Program-made: the position numbers and the translations under genes
Shown: positions 12,849 to 26,021 of the stretch, in pieces
How the letters are laid out: each line of letters begins with the position of its first letter
Position numbering within the stretch: the first letter of the stretch is position 1
Origin: Lutraria lutraria
Taxonomy: Eukaryota > Mollusca > Bivalvia > Venerida > Mactridae
Direction of reading: 5' to 3'
NCBI GenBank assembly: GCA_964023205.1
Contig: OZ026840.1
Location: forward strand, 32,776,199-32,840,198
DNA: 64,000 nucleotides
Notes under the pieces: model-generated
Told to the model about the DNA's origin: nothing
The model's input: the letters and a program-made list of their open reading frames with translations, nothing else
Database searches by the model: none

Positions 12849-13118
12849 CTGAAATGATAATTATTGTAATACTTTAAGTCATATGATATGAATTTATAGT
12901 ATGTCATTTCATATTTCATACTCAATGTTGGTTAAGCACTTAGAGCTGTTAATTAAATGACAATAATAATAATGCAAGTGTTTATATTTACAAATTGATT
13001 AAGAACAACCTTTTTCTTTCATACTTTTAGGTGTTGTAATTGCATCCATATATAATTTTTACTTGACCAAAGGTTGCTTTTATTGATGAATTAAATACTG
13101 TAAGACTGTAACACGTAC

Positions 13119-13224
13119 CTCCTGTTAATAACAATTTCCTAGCAAGGTTGTACCTTCGTTTATCTACCTCTGGTATCAACCACTTGAATACCAGAGGTTC
13201 TCCCCATATGTAGTTTTCTGCTAG
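13119..13224 (-). pseudogene. Linker exon after the Ulp1 domain
   Basis: Encodes LAENYIWGEPLVFKW… KRRYNLARKLLLTG in phase with the protease exon upstream (14205-14328) and the repeat exon downstream. It is probably the last helix of the protease domain plus linker. No lesion is visible. Confidence 0.7.
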
Positions 13225-13849
13225 CTTATAAATGAAAAAATAATAAATAATGAAATAATAATAAATTAAAGAATAATGAACATGTGCTTGCCTATACAGG
13301 GGCATCTGTCTCCTACTGGTTTCATTTGACATAGTCATGCAAAATATAAACCTTTTACAAACAACTTTCGATATCAGCAAGTTATATTGCTTTTTGACTT
13401 CTTCATTACTTAATTGGGCCTAATGTATATTAAAGGAACAAATGGAAAAGCTAAATCTAACACATTATACATGTGTTACTTATTATCAGGCAACATCAAC
13501 ATGCATATAAAAGAAGGTGCTGAATGGTAAATTACAGTAAAAAGGTTGCAAATAAGCTATATCATTAATTGGAATAAAATAGTGCATTTTCAAAGTACTT
13601 TCTCATACCATTTTGTCGATCCATTTAAACTAGTTCAGTAATGTACTAGTAACATGTAACTGATAGAGCCATGTAGCAATATATATTCCTATCAATTTTT
13701 TATGCCTGTTTCAATAGTATGCCAGTATTTCAACCAGTCTTGGTTACAAAAAAAAAAAAAATGAGTATCAGATATAAATACACAAGGAATTTACCAATTG
13801 AAAGCAGTGTAATAAAGCTTCCACATAGGATGTATGGTACAGAATGAAC

Positions 13850-14121
13850 AAGAGCTGTCACTGAGGTGACTAATACCCTATCACAGCATTTACACTAATA
13901 ATGCAATAGTACACTATACGGTTCATATCAAGACGACATAACTCTGCAATTAGTGAATTGCTGGGCATGCACATCTTCACTTTATGGTGATAATATATTT
14001 CATTGCAATCTCTTAAAGAATGTTGAAGTAGTTTGCTCCACAAACTTGTATGTGGACGGATGGACCAACAATGTGATTGCAATTTACCTTCTCTCAAACT
14101 TTGTTGGTGGGGGTATAAATA
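13850..14121. repeat. Dispersed repeat with 'gagctgtcactgaggtgact' start
   Basis: The segment begins with 'aagagctgtcactgaggtgac', contains 'tggacggatggacc' and ends with 'ttgttggtgggggtata'. This start and end resemble a short interspersed repeat common in bivalves. It lies in the intron between the exons at 13119-13224 and 14205-14328. Open frames across it on both strands are not genes. Confidence 0.5.
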
Positions 14122-14204
14122 CACTTAACTTAAATTCCTTCTTTGCAAAATCTATATGAGCAATTACCAATATTTATCAATCAATTACAAATGTCTGTAC
14201 TCAC

Positions 14205-16482
14205 CTGTATGCAATACAAACCACATGAGGTACCATCTGCTTGTTTAGCATGTCTTACTGTTACTAACTGCAAGTTTTCAGTTCTTTCTGTCTCCAAACT
14301 CTCCTGGTATCTCTCATTCAAGAATTTGCTACAAGGACATTTAACATAATATCTGATAATTTTGATATATAGAAATACAGGAATGGTTGAACAAATATCT
14401 TCTGTTCTGGCAATTTGACCATGAATGAAGATGACAAAAGAGTATAAAAATCATATTTGGTTACTTGAAAAAGCAGTCATAATATCAAGCTTGTTGTATT
14501 ATTGGACAGGTCAAACTAATTTAATGTATAACTTTATTTAGTATCCACAGTTACACATTCTTGCATCAAATGCCTTTGTTTCTTTGTCCAATTGTTACAA
14601 GTGAAACTAATCTTCTGTGATATTAATATTTCATGTTCATGCATCATTCAGGCCATGCATGTTTTTATAGCTACTTACTACCAGTAGTGCAATACATCTT
14701 GCTTTCCTCTATGAAGTTCTCCTAATGGATTCATGTAGATAATCTGATGACGATTTGACAACACAATCTGTACAAAATCATGTAAACTTTTTAAAAAGGT
14801 TGTTTAATATCAATTTTCATAATGTTCATAAAACAGTGAACTCCTTATTTATTATTTTGATACTTACCTGGTACATTTTATAAATGAAATGTAACTTAAT
14901 ACCTGTCAATAAACAAGACAATCTACTTTACACTCATTTCTAAGGATTGTTATCAAGACATGCATGAGTATTTTACCTCAACTAGTACAGTAGCACTTAA
15001 AATCATTTCAATATTAAGCTATGAAACTCTACATCTGACAATGCAAATATATTTTACAGTTATTTTCAGCAAAAGGAAGATTTTAACCACAAAAAGCTTA
15101 TCTTTGTAAAATCCATATTTGCTGTATGTCATTCATATAATACAAGAAAAGATTCAAATAACATTAGAAGTTGCAGATTGAACACAAAGTATTAATAAAC
15201 ACTACAGAATGATTCTAACAATTTAGAAGAATTTACAACATTATCTTACTACAAGTGTCCAGTGATGACCACCTTCGTCCACTGCTCCAATCAAGTAATC
15301 ATAGCTGGATAAATTATGCTAAAAATGTAATAAACACATGTTAGTACAGATGAATTTCTATTGCTAACAAATGAACCAATATCTACATGTAACATTGTCA
15401 AATTTACTGTTCAGAAGAAATATTTGGTTTACATGAGTACATTGTAAAACTTACCTTTCTTTGATGTCTGTTTTTCTTTGTTCTTTTTATAAACATTAGT
15501 TATGACAAATGATGGTAAGACCTGACAACATTCAGTTTAAAAAAGCAAACAATTTACACATTTGACGGGAATAATGATATAAACACTCATAGATTTCCTT
15601 GATGATAAGACACAACACATATTGTGTCGTCAATTAAAGCCATCCTTAAAAAATGTTTGTTATCAGTAACCCTACTTGTAGCATTTACAGTGGGTGGGTA
15701 AGTAGGTTAAGGTTGTTTTTCTTTTCATTCAATTTTTATATTGAAACCGAAAATACATTTCCAAATGCTATTTTTTATTGAAAAAGCTGTTTTGGTTACC
15801 TAAGAGGCCAAAAAAAATATGAGTACAGGAATTGTTTTTGGCAGATAGGATTGCGGCAAACAAAATACTTTTTAAGGATTGCCGTTTATGTATGAAGGAT
15901 ATTTTCTTTGGTTATCAAATACATTTACCTGTCTCAGTCAGCAATGCAGATGAGACTTTCCTTCAAATATTGCTGTCCAGACTACACACGATACATGCAT
16001 GGCCATGGTAGTTTCATTCTCCTTGCACAAATGATATATAAGCTGGCGTCAGTCACCTAAGAAGACAATGAATTCAATATTAGCATTGTACAAGTTGCAT
16101 CTGAAGCATAATAGATTCCTGAGAATATTCTGAAGAAGTTACTGTAATAAATATGCTGAATAAACTTATCTTTGCTGAATAAGCTTATCATCTAAATACA
16201 AGTTCCCAAGAAAAAACCTTACTGGCTGTTGATACACCTTATTCATGTAAAAACAACTTTTTGCTATGAGATAAAAACACTTTCTGATGATACTAATTCT
16301 ACAAAAACCTTTGGAATATCACCTGTCAATATTATGTTCAGAGTCTACAGACTACATTTATAAACTTACTTCATCTGACAATGTATGTCTAATGTAATGG
16401 AACAAGCTATTTCTTAGAATGTAGGGCCCAATTTGCACAATCTCATCTTCGGTTGCTGGTCCATTCCAGATATCTGTCAGCA
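14205..16482 (-). pseudogene. Ulp1/C48-type cysteine protease exons
   Basis: Exons 16370-16482, 15929-16056, 15455-15521, 15250-15318, 14682-14767 and 14205-14328. The Ulp1 layout is clear: an entry segment (ATEDEIVQIGPYILRNS…), a catalytic His in GGHHWTLV, then IYMNPLGE at the acidic position (Asn instead of the usual Asp), and a Gln and nucleophile Cys in QADGTSCGLYCIQ. Ulp1 (SENP-like) proteases cleave SUMO or related modifiers; the substrate here is unknown. Ulp1 domains fused to MULE transposases are known from plant Kaonashi-type elements. The 15929-16056 exon needs a frameshift (near 16020) to read HLCKENETTMAMHVSCVVW and then meets a TGA. The 15455/15318 junction is out of phase by one. 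Confidence 0.8.
15640..15890. repeat. Possible short interspersed repeat
   Basis: The ends share a loose inverted likeness: 'tgtttgttatcagtaaccctac' near the start, cut here, and 'ggattgcggcaaacaaaa' near the end. This looks like a degraded element in an intron of the relic. The family is not identified. Confidence 0.3.
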
Positions 16483-16736
16483 CTGAAAGTATATTGTTGA
16501 AGCATGCTTTTGTTACTCACATGTATCCAAGATAATGCAGCATAACATTACTAATCAATTTAACTTATAGATACTTAAACATAACACTTTTTCTGGGAAA
16601 AAAGATGCACAAGCATAAAAAATATGAGAAGTTATATTATTATTGAGTGAAACAATCATTATTTTTTTAACCTTTACCACTCAACTGGACTGAAATTAAT
16701 ACCTATTTAAGAAATCATTACCATTAACTTATATAC

Positions 16737-17431
16737 CTTTATTAATTTCATCCGTTTTCTGATTTACTATAACGGATTTTGCCTTGTCCATTACATTTTG
16801 TTCACTCTTCTTTTTTTTACCAGTATTGTGCTTTGCTACATTTTTCCTTCCCTTCTTTGATCTTGGTCTAACTTGGAGAGTCTTCAAAGTCAGGCAACAA
16901 TTCTTCAACCAGTCCTTCATGTCAGTAAGCTTTTTATTAGCTTCTTCTAAAACTTCAATATTTTCAGTTGAATATATGGATGATTTTACCTCTGTCAGTA
17001 GGGCTAACCCTTTGGAGCGCACAGACACAGTGGATGTTCTTGGTGTTTCTTTGACATCCACAGACGTACATGGTGAAGACAGAGGCTCAAAATCATCCAA
17101 ACTGAAGCATGGTAGACTTATAAACTCTACAGGAATGACTCCCATGTGCAGTTACTGTGCTTCAGTAAACCAAGCATATGTTTGCATGGCCAACTATTCT
17201 TATTGAAGTCATCACATTCACATGTAGGTGTGGATATGTTTACATTAAATATATCCATTAACAATGTAATTACATGTATTGTCCAACAATTCAATATCCA
17301 TCTCGTCTACCAGGTTCCATTGTTTCAGACAGTGTTTGATAAATGTAGTGGGTCTGTTGAAGAGGGAATTTGGAATATCTGCACTGTACATATGAGCAGA
17401 ATCTTTGTATATGGTGTTTTGACGTCTATAG
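16737..17431 (-). pseudogene. SWIM zinc-finger exon with two frameshifts
   Basis: The exon starts YRRQNTIYKDSAHMYSADIP, continues through NRPTTFIKHCLKQWN, shifts frame near 17250, and then gives the SWIM pattern CECDDF…WPCKHMLGLLKH (CxC…CxH, about 17155-17215). It shifts again near 17130 into a 136-residue tail with a basic block (RPRSKKGRKN…GKKKKSEQ). SWIM fingers in MULE-type proteins bind DNA or partner proteins and normally follow the transposase core, as here. Phases at both ends fit the neighbouring exons (18751 and 16482). Each frameshift can be explained by one missing or extra base. Confidence 0.82.
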
Positions 17432-17471
17432 CTGTAAAATATATACATTGTATATCAATAAATGAAACTAT

Positions 17472-17627
17472 GGCTCAACCTCTCCATAGTGGTCCTCTCT
17501 TCAACAACAACCTACTTTCAACAACAGCATGACTTTTTACCAGTATCTAACATCTTTAGAAGACCAACCTCTTGACAAAAACATAATCTTGCTACATCCT
17601 AAGGGTGTTGCTTTGGAGAGGTTGCAC
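17472..17627. mobile_element. Short MITE (about 155 bp)
   Basis: The left end 'caacctctccatagtgg' and the reverse complement of the right end, 'caacctctccaaagcaacac', form terminal inverted repeats. The same family is present at 49265-49430. The sequence is in the style of pogo-like MITEs. It lies just upstream of the SWIM exon of the relic. Confidence 0.6.
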
Positions 17628-17639
17628 TTTATAAGTAGA

Positions 17640-18745
17640 AGAAAATAATGCGAGACTTTTTTTTTTAGCAATATTATTTTCTCTGTGTAAAAGGAATATA
17701 AATCTGTTTATTTCTTAACTTGATGTATAATCTTAATACATTACAAAGTATATTACAACAATGCTGTTAAAAAAGGAACTGGTACGACACATATTTGAAA
17801 AAAATTGAAACAGATTTTGAATAATGACAATGATCAAAACAAAGGAATTGGTTCGCCAAATAAAATGAAAGTAAATAATGTGTTTGTCGAGGATAAAAGT
17901 AACATTCTCACTGCATTAAATTAACATTTTACTAACATATCAAAAGTTGCTGATAGACTGAAATTTCACACAGAAAACTTTTTGAAATTGAACTCACATC
18001 TCTACTAAACCTTAAAGCACCATGTGTAATATAAATTACATAACTCCATAAGAAGTATAGAAAAGAATTGACAATTTAAATGTTTTAAAGGCTAAAGGAA
18101 TTTACCGGATTGGTGCCAATATTTTGAAATAGAGCAGTGAACATATCATTGTACAAGTTATAAATAATAGTATCAGGAGTGGTATTTTCATGGTTTTGTT
18201 GAAACAAGCATATGTTCTACCAATACACAAAAGCTTAGAAAGAGAAGACTGTAATAACTGCCATCCACAGTGCCACTATGATAATTTGACTCATGCCAAA
18301 ATGCCACTTCAAGCCAAGAAATTGTTTTATAACTCATATGTCCTAATCTCTTTTGATTACAGCTGTACAATCTTGGGCAAAAGTACTAAAATAAATTTAA
18401 TAAAAGTGATTGTCTAACAAAATGATCTGCAGAAATCATTCTAAAGAAATTATTAAGACTTCTTCTAAAGAACTATTTTTGTAGTTCATAAATGGCTCTC
18501 TTTTGATAATAGCTGTATTAAAGTACCATACTGCCATTTTGATATGTAAATGTGTTAATAAACAGACTCTGAGTATCTAAATGACATCATCACCTTTTCT
18601 ATAAACAACAAATATAGCTTAAGATCTGCCATCTGTAATGATATGGTTAATACAAAAGTAAATACTGAATATAAGATTTGCATTATAAGGTTTGCATACT
18701 CTGTCTCTGCTTTTTAAAACACAATACAAGAAATATAAAAAATGA
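17640..18745. other. AT-rich intron of the relic
   Basis: Intronic DNA between the SWIM exon and the MULE exon at 18751-18915. No further exon or clear element was seen. Confidence 0.5.
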
Positions 18746-18750
18746 CATAC

Positions 18751-21458
18751 TTCTCCTCATAATCATCAACAAGAGCAGATATCATTGATGAAAGTCTTTT
18801 TTCCACCATTTTTCTTTCAGTATTTGAATTTAAACGTTTTGTTTATTGATTCGACACCATTTGTTGTTGTAACCCTTATATGCATGACCTGTTCCCTGTA
18901 ACATCTAACCCAATGCTGAAATAAGATATAACATTAAGGAGTTATGTACTAAAGCAACTCAAAATTTGTTAAAACATATTCTTTTTTGCTTCTTTTATGA
19001 TTAATGAAATTATAAAACTAGAAGCCCAAGGGCAACATATCGAGCTTGTTGTTAAGAAAGACCTTGACCTTGGAACTATGAGTCTAGGAGATGTTCATGA
19101 CAACTCATCTCATTGATGTAACAGAAGGTACAGCCCAGACAAGAGACATATATTTAACCTTAAAGTGTGAACTTAACCTTTCAATCATGAACCTGGGTGT
19201 TGCCAAGGTCAATATTCTACCAGTGAATATCAAATAATAACTTTTTTTGCATGAAAAAGTCTTTGATTTAAAACCATTGTGGATAATATTATTATTCATA
19301 TCAATTTTAATGCATTATTTGATAAACAGCACTGTATATCAAATATAAGGAAGATTGATATATCACAAATAATGACTTAAAATTCCAGTTGATTAATATG
19401 GACCTGGCTCCATTTGTAGATCGGGAAATTCCATTTAATATCAAGATTATGAAATTTATGTTATATATTGGATCAGGCTTTAAAGCCACAATCAGCACAT
19501 TGAAAATAATATCAATTATTATCTTAAAAATAATTGCTGATATTTTGGGGGCTTTGTTTAATGGCTGACGGAATTGTTACCGTAGTAATGGAACCATATT
19601 CGGACAGCTTTGTCCGGAGTATAAAAGGAGTGACCACGTGGGGCAGCCGTCTTTTTAAACTGGCGTTCGGAGCGAACAGACATTGAAATTAATACCAATT
19701 CTAAGCATTATTGTGGCTTTAAGTCAATCGAAATGTGTTTATTTATAGATTATAGATATAACAATATTCAATACGGCATGGTTTAATTCTGTACGATTTC
19801 ATAAATTTATACTACCTAGCATCATTTGATAAATACACGATATTTTGGTCAAAGAATGACTTAACGCAAGTTTCTAACCATTGTCAATAGAAATGTGAAA
19901 TTGTTTCTAAAGCCAGTAGAAAAGTTTACCTTTGTATTATTTAGCCATATCCTGTCAATCCATACTTTAAACAACTGACTATGTTGGTATACATCACTTT
20001 CTGCCAAGGAAGTGACATGCTGATGCATTTCATTTTCAGTCTTTGCGTTTGCTATTTTTCGCAGCCTAAAAAATCAAGTCATTTTGAAAGTAATTTTTAA
20101 GATGAAAATAATTGCTGAATGAATTCAGTTTGGTCAATGAGGATAATGACCATAACTATCGATAAACTTCTGCTATTTCACTGTGCTTTTTAACGAAATT
20201 TACATTCTTATCAGACATTAAGTAACAAAAAATCAGTATAATATTATATACTCTAGTTTTTGCAGTGTGATAAATATATCCATATTGGTGTGATGTCAAG
20301 TGTGATACTTGATATTTGTTAGCTGTGCATCCTTTTTTTATAGTTTTGCAACTGACAAATGGTATGAAGCACTGAACTTTGAATGGCTGGGTGGTTTTTA
20401 TGTACCATACCTGGTCTCAGTCATAGCTGGATCCTCAAAACTTTACATGAAAGTTTTTATATGTGCAACATAAAACATACTGTGTTCAAATAGAATTGCT
20501 TTTCTCCTAAAAATTATGACAAAATTGTACCATTAAGTTTCTTATACAGTGAGTTTCATACATTCAAGATTGAAAGTGTCTATCCATTGGCATTTAAAAG
20601 TAATGACTGAAGATCTAATTTTTAAGGACAAAGTCAAGCTGAAAAAGACTGCCTGGTCCAAAATGGATTTCCATATTTTGTTGAGTTGGGGGCATAAAAA
20701 ATAATAAAAATACATGTGCAATTAAAATATATATATCCATACTATACATGCATGGGTAACTTATCTGTGTCAACATATATGTCATTAGCAGAAACAGTTA
20801 AAATGCCATTTTTAGGTTTAGTATGCAAAAACATTATTTTGTATTTAGAAAAAAATGAAATCCTAAGTGCATGGCTTTTCTCTCAAAATACTAAATTTGT
20901 TTCACTGCCGACTGCGTTTTGAATGCATTGTTTTTTTATTCCACTCCCATTTTGAAATTAGTGTTTGGAATTTAACACAGTATATTAATATCACTGCTGT
21001 ATAATGACGCCATGTGAACTTAAGAGGTTTATGCTTGTACACAGGCATTGAGTAAGTTCTCGGAAAGAAAGATGGCGGCCGACGGACTGCATTGTATTTC
21101 TTGAAAGCAGGCACAAGATTAGTACAGATTTTGATCATTTGACTTTTGGCATTTGTGAAGGAAATCTGTACATACAAATCACTATATTTATTTTTTGGCA
21201 TTTAACTTTTTTTCTTTGTTCAATTTCCATTATGATATTAGCTACATTGGTATCTGGGCCCCCAGTACAATATCACACTGTGAACTACATACATTTTAAC
21301 TAAATACTCATGTGAAAACAAAATCATTACAATAAAAAAATGTTGTGCATACATTTTCAGGACAGTATCTTTACAATGGTGTAATTTGTTATAAACTGTC
21401 TTTAACCATCTGTTCCATGCTTGTTCCCTATGGAAAGCACAAGTAGATATGATACAAT
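18751..21458 (-). pseudogene. MULE transposase core, second half (three exons)
   Basis: Exons 21353-21458, 19930-20065 and 18751-18915 join in phase. They read CIISTCAFHREQAWNRWLK, KMLRKIANAKTENEMHQHV, LFKVWIDRIWLNNTK, then HWVRCYREQVMHIRVTTTNG followed by VESINKTFK. The C-x2-H motif (CAFH) and 'TTNGVESINK' with the third catalytic acid (Glu) are characteristic of Mutator-type DDE transposases. After KTFK the frame breaks (about 18824-18832) and coding resumes as NTERKMVEKRLSSMISALVD, ending at a GTATGT donor. The intron between 20066 and 21352 holds only AT-rich sequence. The 5' neighbour exon is 38446-38762, beyond the CACTA insertion. Confidence 0.85.
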
Positions 21459-21988
21459 CTGGAAAAGAAAATATCATTCAATTGGTTATGTATAATGGAT
21501 TAACTTCTTGTACTTCAATAATCATATTATAGGCTATTCATTTATTTATTTGGACAACTGACTTTTTGAACATTTTTGTGTGACCTGGGAGCTCAAGAGT
21601 GGTAGACTATTACAGATTACATTTTATATTTAAGTGACTTGTGGATTGGAGTCTCAGCTTTTGAAAACAACACCCTCTATATTTACATTTATTTAAATAA
21701 TTTTATATAGTTTTGGGCCAGTCCAGACAAAAAAAAAATATCAATATTGTAGTGAGGCAGGATAGCCCCAAACTTAACACTTGATCTGCTTTTCTTTATA
21801 GAATACAACTAATGGACCATATGCTCTATTGATGGTTAATAATGTGAAGATCATCATGACAGCTTCCAAAATATACTTGTCTTTTAGCAATGTAGCTTTG
21901 AAGCAGACTTTAAAGCATCATTGTTCAGCCATTACACATCTGGGATGCAACAATATCCTAACAGACACTCATAACATGATTAACTTCT

Positions 21989-22011
21989 CACTGCTCGAAA
22001 AAACGCGTTTA
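21989..22011 (+). repeat. Left terminal inverted repeat of the CACTA element
   Basis: A 23-bp repeat identical to the reverse complement of 38194-38216. It is preceded by the TCT target duplication. Confidence 0.95.
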
Positions 22012-22039
22012 CAGAAGTTTAAAGAAAAATTATATTTCT

Positions 22040-23490
22040 ATAAACTTCACGTTTAAAATTTACTTAGGATATAATGAAACTTAAACTTCAAATTTACGTT
22101 TACTCTGTTTATTTGAAATTTACTCACGTTTAATAAAGTCTTAAACTCGTGTAAACATCACGTTTAAAATTTACTTAGGATATAATGAAACTTAAACTTC
22201 AAATTAACATTTACTCTGTTTATTTGAAATTTACTAACGTTTAATGAAATCTTAAACTCGTGTAAACTTCACGTTTAAAATTTACTTAGGATATAATAAA
22301 ACTTAAACTTCAAATTTACATTTACTCTGTTTATTTGAAATTTACTAACGTTTAATGAAGTCATAAACTCGTGTAAACTTCACGTTTAAAATTTACTTAG
22401 GATAAAATAAAACTTAAACTTCAAATTTACGTTTACTCTGTTTATTTGAAATTTACTAACGTTTAATGAAGTCATAAACTCGTGTAAACTTCACGTTTAA
22501 AATTTACTTAGGATAAAATAAAACTTAAACTTCAAATTTACGTTTACTCTGTTTATTTGAAATTTACTAACGTTTAATGAAGTCATAAACTCGTGTAAAC
22601 TTCACGTTTAAAATTTACTTAGGATAAAATAAAACTTAAACTTCAAATTTACGTTCACTCTGTTTATTTGAAATTTAGTAACGTTTAATGAAGTCTTAAA
22701 CTCGTGTAAACTTCACGTTTAAAATTTACTTAGGATATAATGAAACTTAAACTTCAAATTTACATTTACTCTGTTTATTTGAAATTTACTAACGTTTAAT
22801 GAAGTCTTAAACTCGTGTAAACTTCACGTTTAAAATTTACTTAGGATATAATGAAACTTAAACTTCAAATTTACATTTACTCTGTTTATTTGAAATTTAC
22901 TAACGTTTAATGAAGTCTTAAACTCGTGTAAACTTCACGTTTAAAATTTACTTAGGATATAATAAAAATTAAACTTCAAATTTACATTTACCCTGTTTAT
23001 TTGAAATTTACTAGCGTTTAATGAAGTCTTAAATTCGTGTTAACTTCATGTTTAAAATTTACTTAGAATATAATAAAACTTAAACTTCAAATTTACACTA
23101 CTCCGTTTATTTGAAATTTACTAACGTTTAATGAAGTTTTAAATTCTTGTAAACTTCACGCTTAAAATTTACTTAGGATATAATAAAACTTAAACTTCAA
23201 ATTTACACTACTCCGTTTATTTGAAATTTACTAATGTTTAATGAAGTCTTAAATTCTTGTAAACTTCACGTTTAAAATTTACTTAGAATATATTAAAACT
23301 TAAACTTCAAATTTACACTACTCCGTTTATTTGAAATTTACTAACGTTTAATGAAGTTTTAAATTCTTGTAAACTTCATGTTCAAAATTTACTTAGTATA
23401 TAAAAAAAAAACTTAAACTTCATTTTCACATTTCATAATTTATTTGAAATTTACTAGCGTTTAATGAACACTTCGTATAAACTTCATGCT
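22040..23490 (+). repeat. Left subterminal array: about 13 units of 111 bp
   Basis: The block 'actctgttt' recurs exactly every 111 bp (22102, 22213, 22324, 22435, 22546). Each unit contains 'aacttcacgtttaaaattta', 'cttaggata' and 'cgtttaatgaagtcttaaac'. Units nearest the interior (after 22980) are more diverged. CACTA elements carry such subterminal repeats as binding sites for element-encoded proteins. The 'GTTTAATGAA' and 'CTTAAAC' words are shared with the right array, although the unit length there is 66 bp. Confidence 0.92.
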
Positions 23491-24085
23491 TATAATTTAC
23501 GTAGAGTTTACTTGGACGTAAAGTTGGAGTTTATAATTAAACAGGACTATATAAACCACTAGATGGCGCTGGGGCGGGTTTTTGTAAAATTTTATGCATG
23601 TTTCATATCAGAGAGCCCTTTTTTGATTTTTGAATAAACTACAGAAAAATGTTCTTTGAAAATTCTCACAATGGTAAATTATTCCATGTCAAAACATTTC
23701 ATCCAAAAATCTTAGTAATACATCAATTCTAAGTGTTACTTCGAGAAAAAACCTGTCTAACAGAAAATTTGAATTTGAATTTCCTGGGAGGCGTGGCTAC
23801 TTGCTGATAAACTCTCTGTTTGTAAACAGAGGCACATGGTAAGGATGAGCAGCCGATGCTTTCTATATAACAGGAGTACTTTACTAACCAGTGGTCAGTT
23901 GATGACTCACCCATTCTTGTGCTATTTTAAACAACAGAGAGTTTAATTGACAGGTAGTATTAGGCATATCAGTTTACATAGCCCAACCCCCAAATACTCG
24001 CTGGTATACCAGCGAGAGTTGCCCCTTTGATAACGAAAATACTTCGTTAGATATGTTAGAAATGTAGTTACCCCACTTCGAAGGC
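23491..24085. other. Non-coding CACTA interior with a perfect palindrome
   Basis: No gene is visible. A perfect 20-bp palindrome, CTCGCTGGTATACCAGCGAG, lies at 23997-24016, followed at 24033-24050 by a second small inverted motif (aacgaa…ttcgtt). Confidence 0.55.
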
Positions 24086-24089
24086 GGAT

Positions 24090-25812
24090 GCTATAGAATA
24101 GAATAAATAGAATAGAATATTTATTTCATATTTAGTCCTGAAAAGGACTTTTTACAAAGCAGCAATGATACACATTTCACAATAAACAGCATGGTGACAT
24201 ATATTATGGCATGAACGTATGTATAATGAAATTTTAAACAAAACATGGAACAATCGTTTATGATTATATGTAACGAGTGAGACAAATTTTGAATTTTGGT
24301 ACAGATCCGGGAGAGACAGTGTTATTAGAAAATTTACAGTTTTAGTAACTTGTGTACTGCTATTATATGTTATGCGTTAATCTCTCTTTAAATTAAAGAT
24401 GGGATTCCGCCTAACATACAATTACGGACAAATGAATGATAAATTATTCAAAGAAATAAAAGATTCCATTATTCAGCTTACCTTGTCGAAACGAAACACA
24501 AGGCAAGCTTAATGGTGCATGGTTACATATATACATTTGTATATGATTTGAAAGTCAAGTAAAAAAGTGGCATACAATATATGTACTAATGCACATAACA
24601 AAATAACATTAAATAACTGACAATAAACAAACATTTAAGTATATGTACAGCTTAAACATGATAATGAACTATATTAGGATTATATGGTATATAAGTATCG
24701 TCTTTCAATGAAAGCGTGGTGGATAAAAGTGGCTAGGTTTCTAATTTCAGATACATTTTCACTGGTAATTAATTGTGTAAATTAGAACATATTTGGATTT
24801 CGCCAATAATAAGGTTTGATTAATTTTTCTCGAAACTCTTTATAAATTGGACATTGAACGACAAAATGGTATTCGTCCTCTAACAAACCACAAGCGACAT
24901 AGATATTCTATACTTTTAATGTCGATAATCTCGAGATATTTATTGTGAGTAGAGTTAGAAAATGTTTTAGCGAACAAAGCCCTTGATGAGTTTTCTAATC
25001 TTGAATTAAAATCATTACTTATATACATGATTTTGAAAGTCAAATAAGAAAGAAGCGTATAATATAATGTACTAATGCACATGACAAAATAAAAATAAAT
25101 AACTTACAATAAACAAACATTTAAGTATATGTACAGCTTAAACATGATAATGAACTATATTAGGATTATATGGTATATAAGTATCGTCTTTCAATGAAAG
25201 CGTGGTGGATAAAAGTGGCTAGGTTTCTAATTTCAGATACATTTTCACTGGTAATTAATTGTGTAAATTAGAACATATTTGGATTTCGCCAATAATAAGG
25301 TTTGATTAATTTTTCTCGAAACTCTTTATAAATTGAACATTGAATGACAAAATGATATTCGTCCTCTAACAAACAGCATGCGACGCACAGGCGTTCACTA
25401 AATGGTACCGGTTGAGTTTTTTCCATCGTCCAGTTTCGACATACAGCCGATGCGAAGACATTCGGCGATCGTAATCGAGACACAGATATTCTATACTTTT
25501 TAATGTCGATAATCACGACATATTTACTGTGAGTAGAGTTAGAAAATGTTTTAACGAACAGAGCCCTTGATGAGTTTTCTAATCTTGAATTAAAATCATT
25601 ACTTATATACATGATTTTGAAAGTCAAGTAAGAAAGTGGCGTACAATACATGTACTAATGCACATGATAAAATAACAGTAAATAACTTACAATAAACAAA
25701 AATCTAAGTATATGTACTGCTTAAACATGATAATGAACTAAATTAAGATAATATGGAATATAAGTATCGTCTTTCAATGAAAGCATGGTGGATAAAAATG
25801 GCTAGGTTTCTA
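24090..25812 (-). mobile_element. Nested LINE 3' fragments, three tandem partial copies
   Basis: Three same-orientation partial copies of a non-LTR retrotransposon 3' end lie at about 24636-24980, 25115-25660 and 25703-25812. The second is the longest. Reverse-complemented it encodes a C-terminal segment with LCVACCLLEDEYHFVIQCSI, the Cys/His motif (CxxC…EDEYHF…C) found after the reverse transcriptase in many LINE ORF2 proteins. The first copy lacks about 90 bp of this segment. A 'tattctattc' simple tail marks the 3' end near 24090. No reverse transcriptase domain remains. Confidence 0.75.
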
Positions 25813-26021
25813 TAGATATTATCTCATTGCTCATTTGTCTGCTCAGATATCCAAAATTACTACATAGATCACGTAATGGTTTTATTTACAAAGTATCGCA
25901 TGAAATATTCATTCTATTTGTATCAGAAATTTCTGACAAAGCATGCCTTTTCGATACTTGTATGAGATTCAATCCATTGTAGTTTAAATCAGAAATTCGC
26001 AGATAAGGCCAATACAATGTA

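Noticed and set aside
19300..19720. Possible inverted repeat (…ttaaagccacaat / attgtggctttaa…) with a TATAAAAGG motif near 19619
   Set aside because: Only about 13 bp match cleanly between the arms and no transcript or element structure could be supported.
22040..23490. Regular repeats considered as a CRISPR array
   Set aside because: Units are contiguous 111-bp tandem copies without variable spacers, in an animal transposon.
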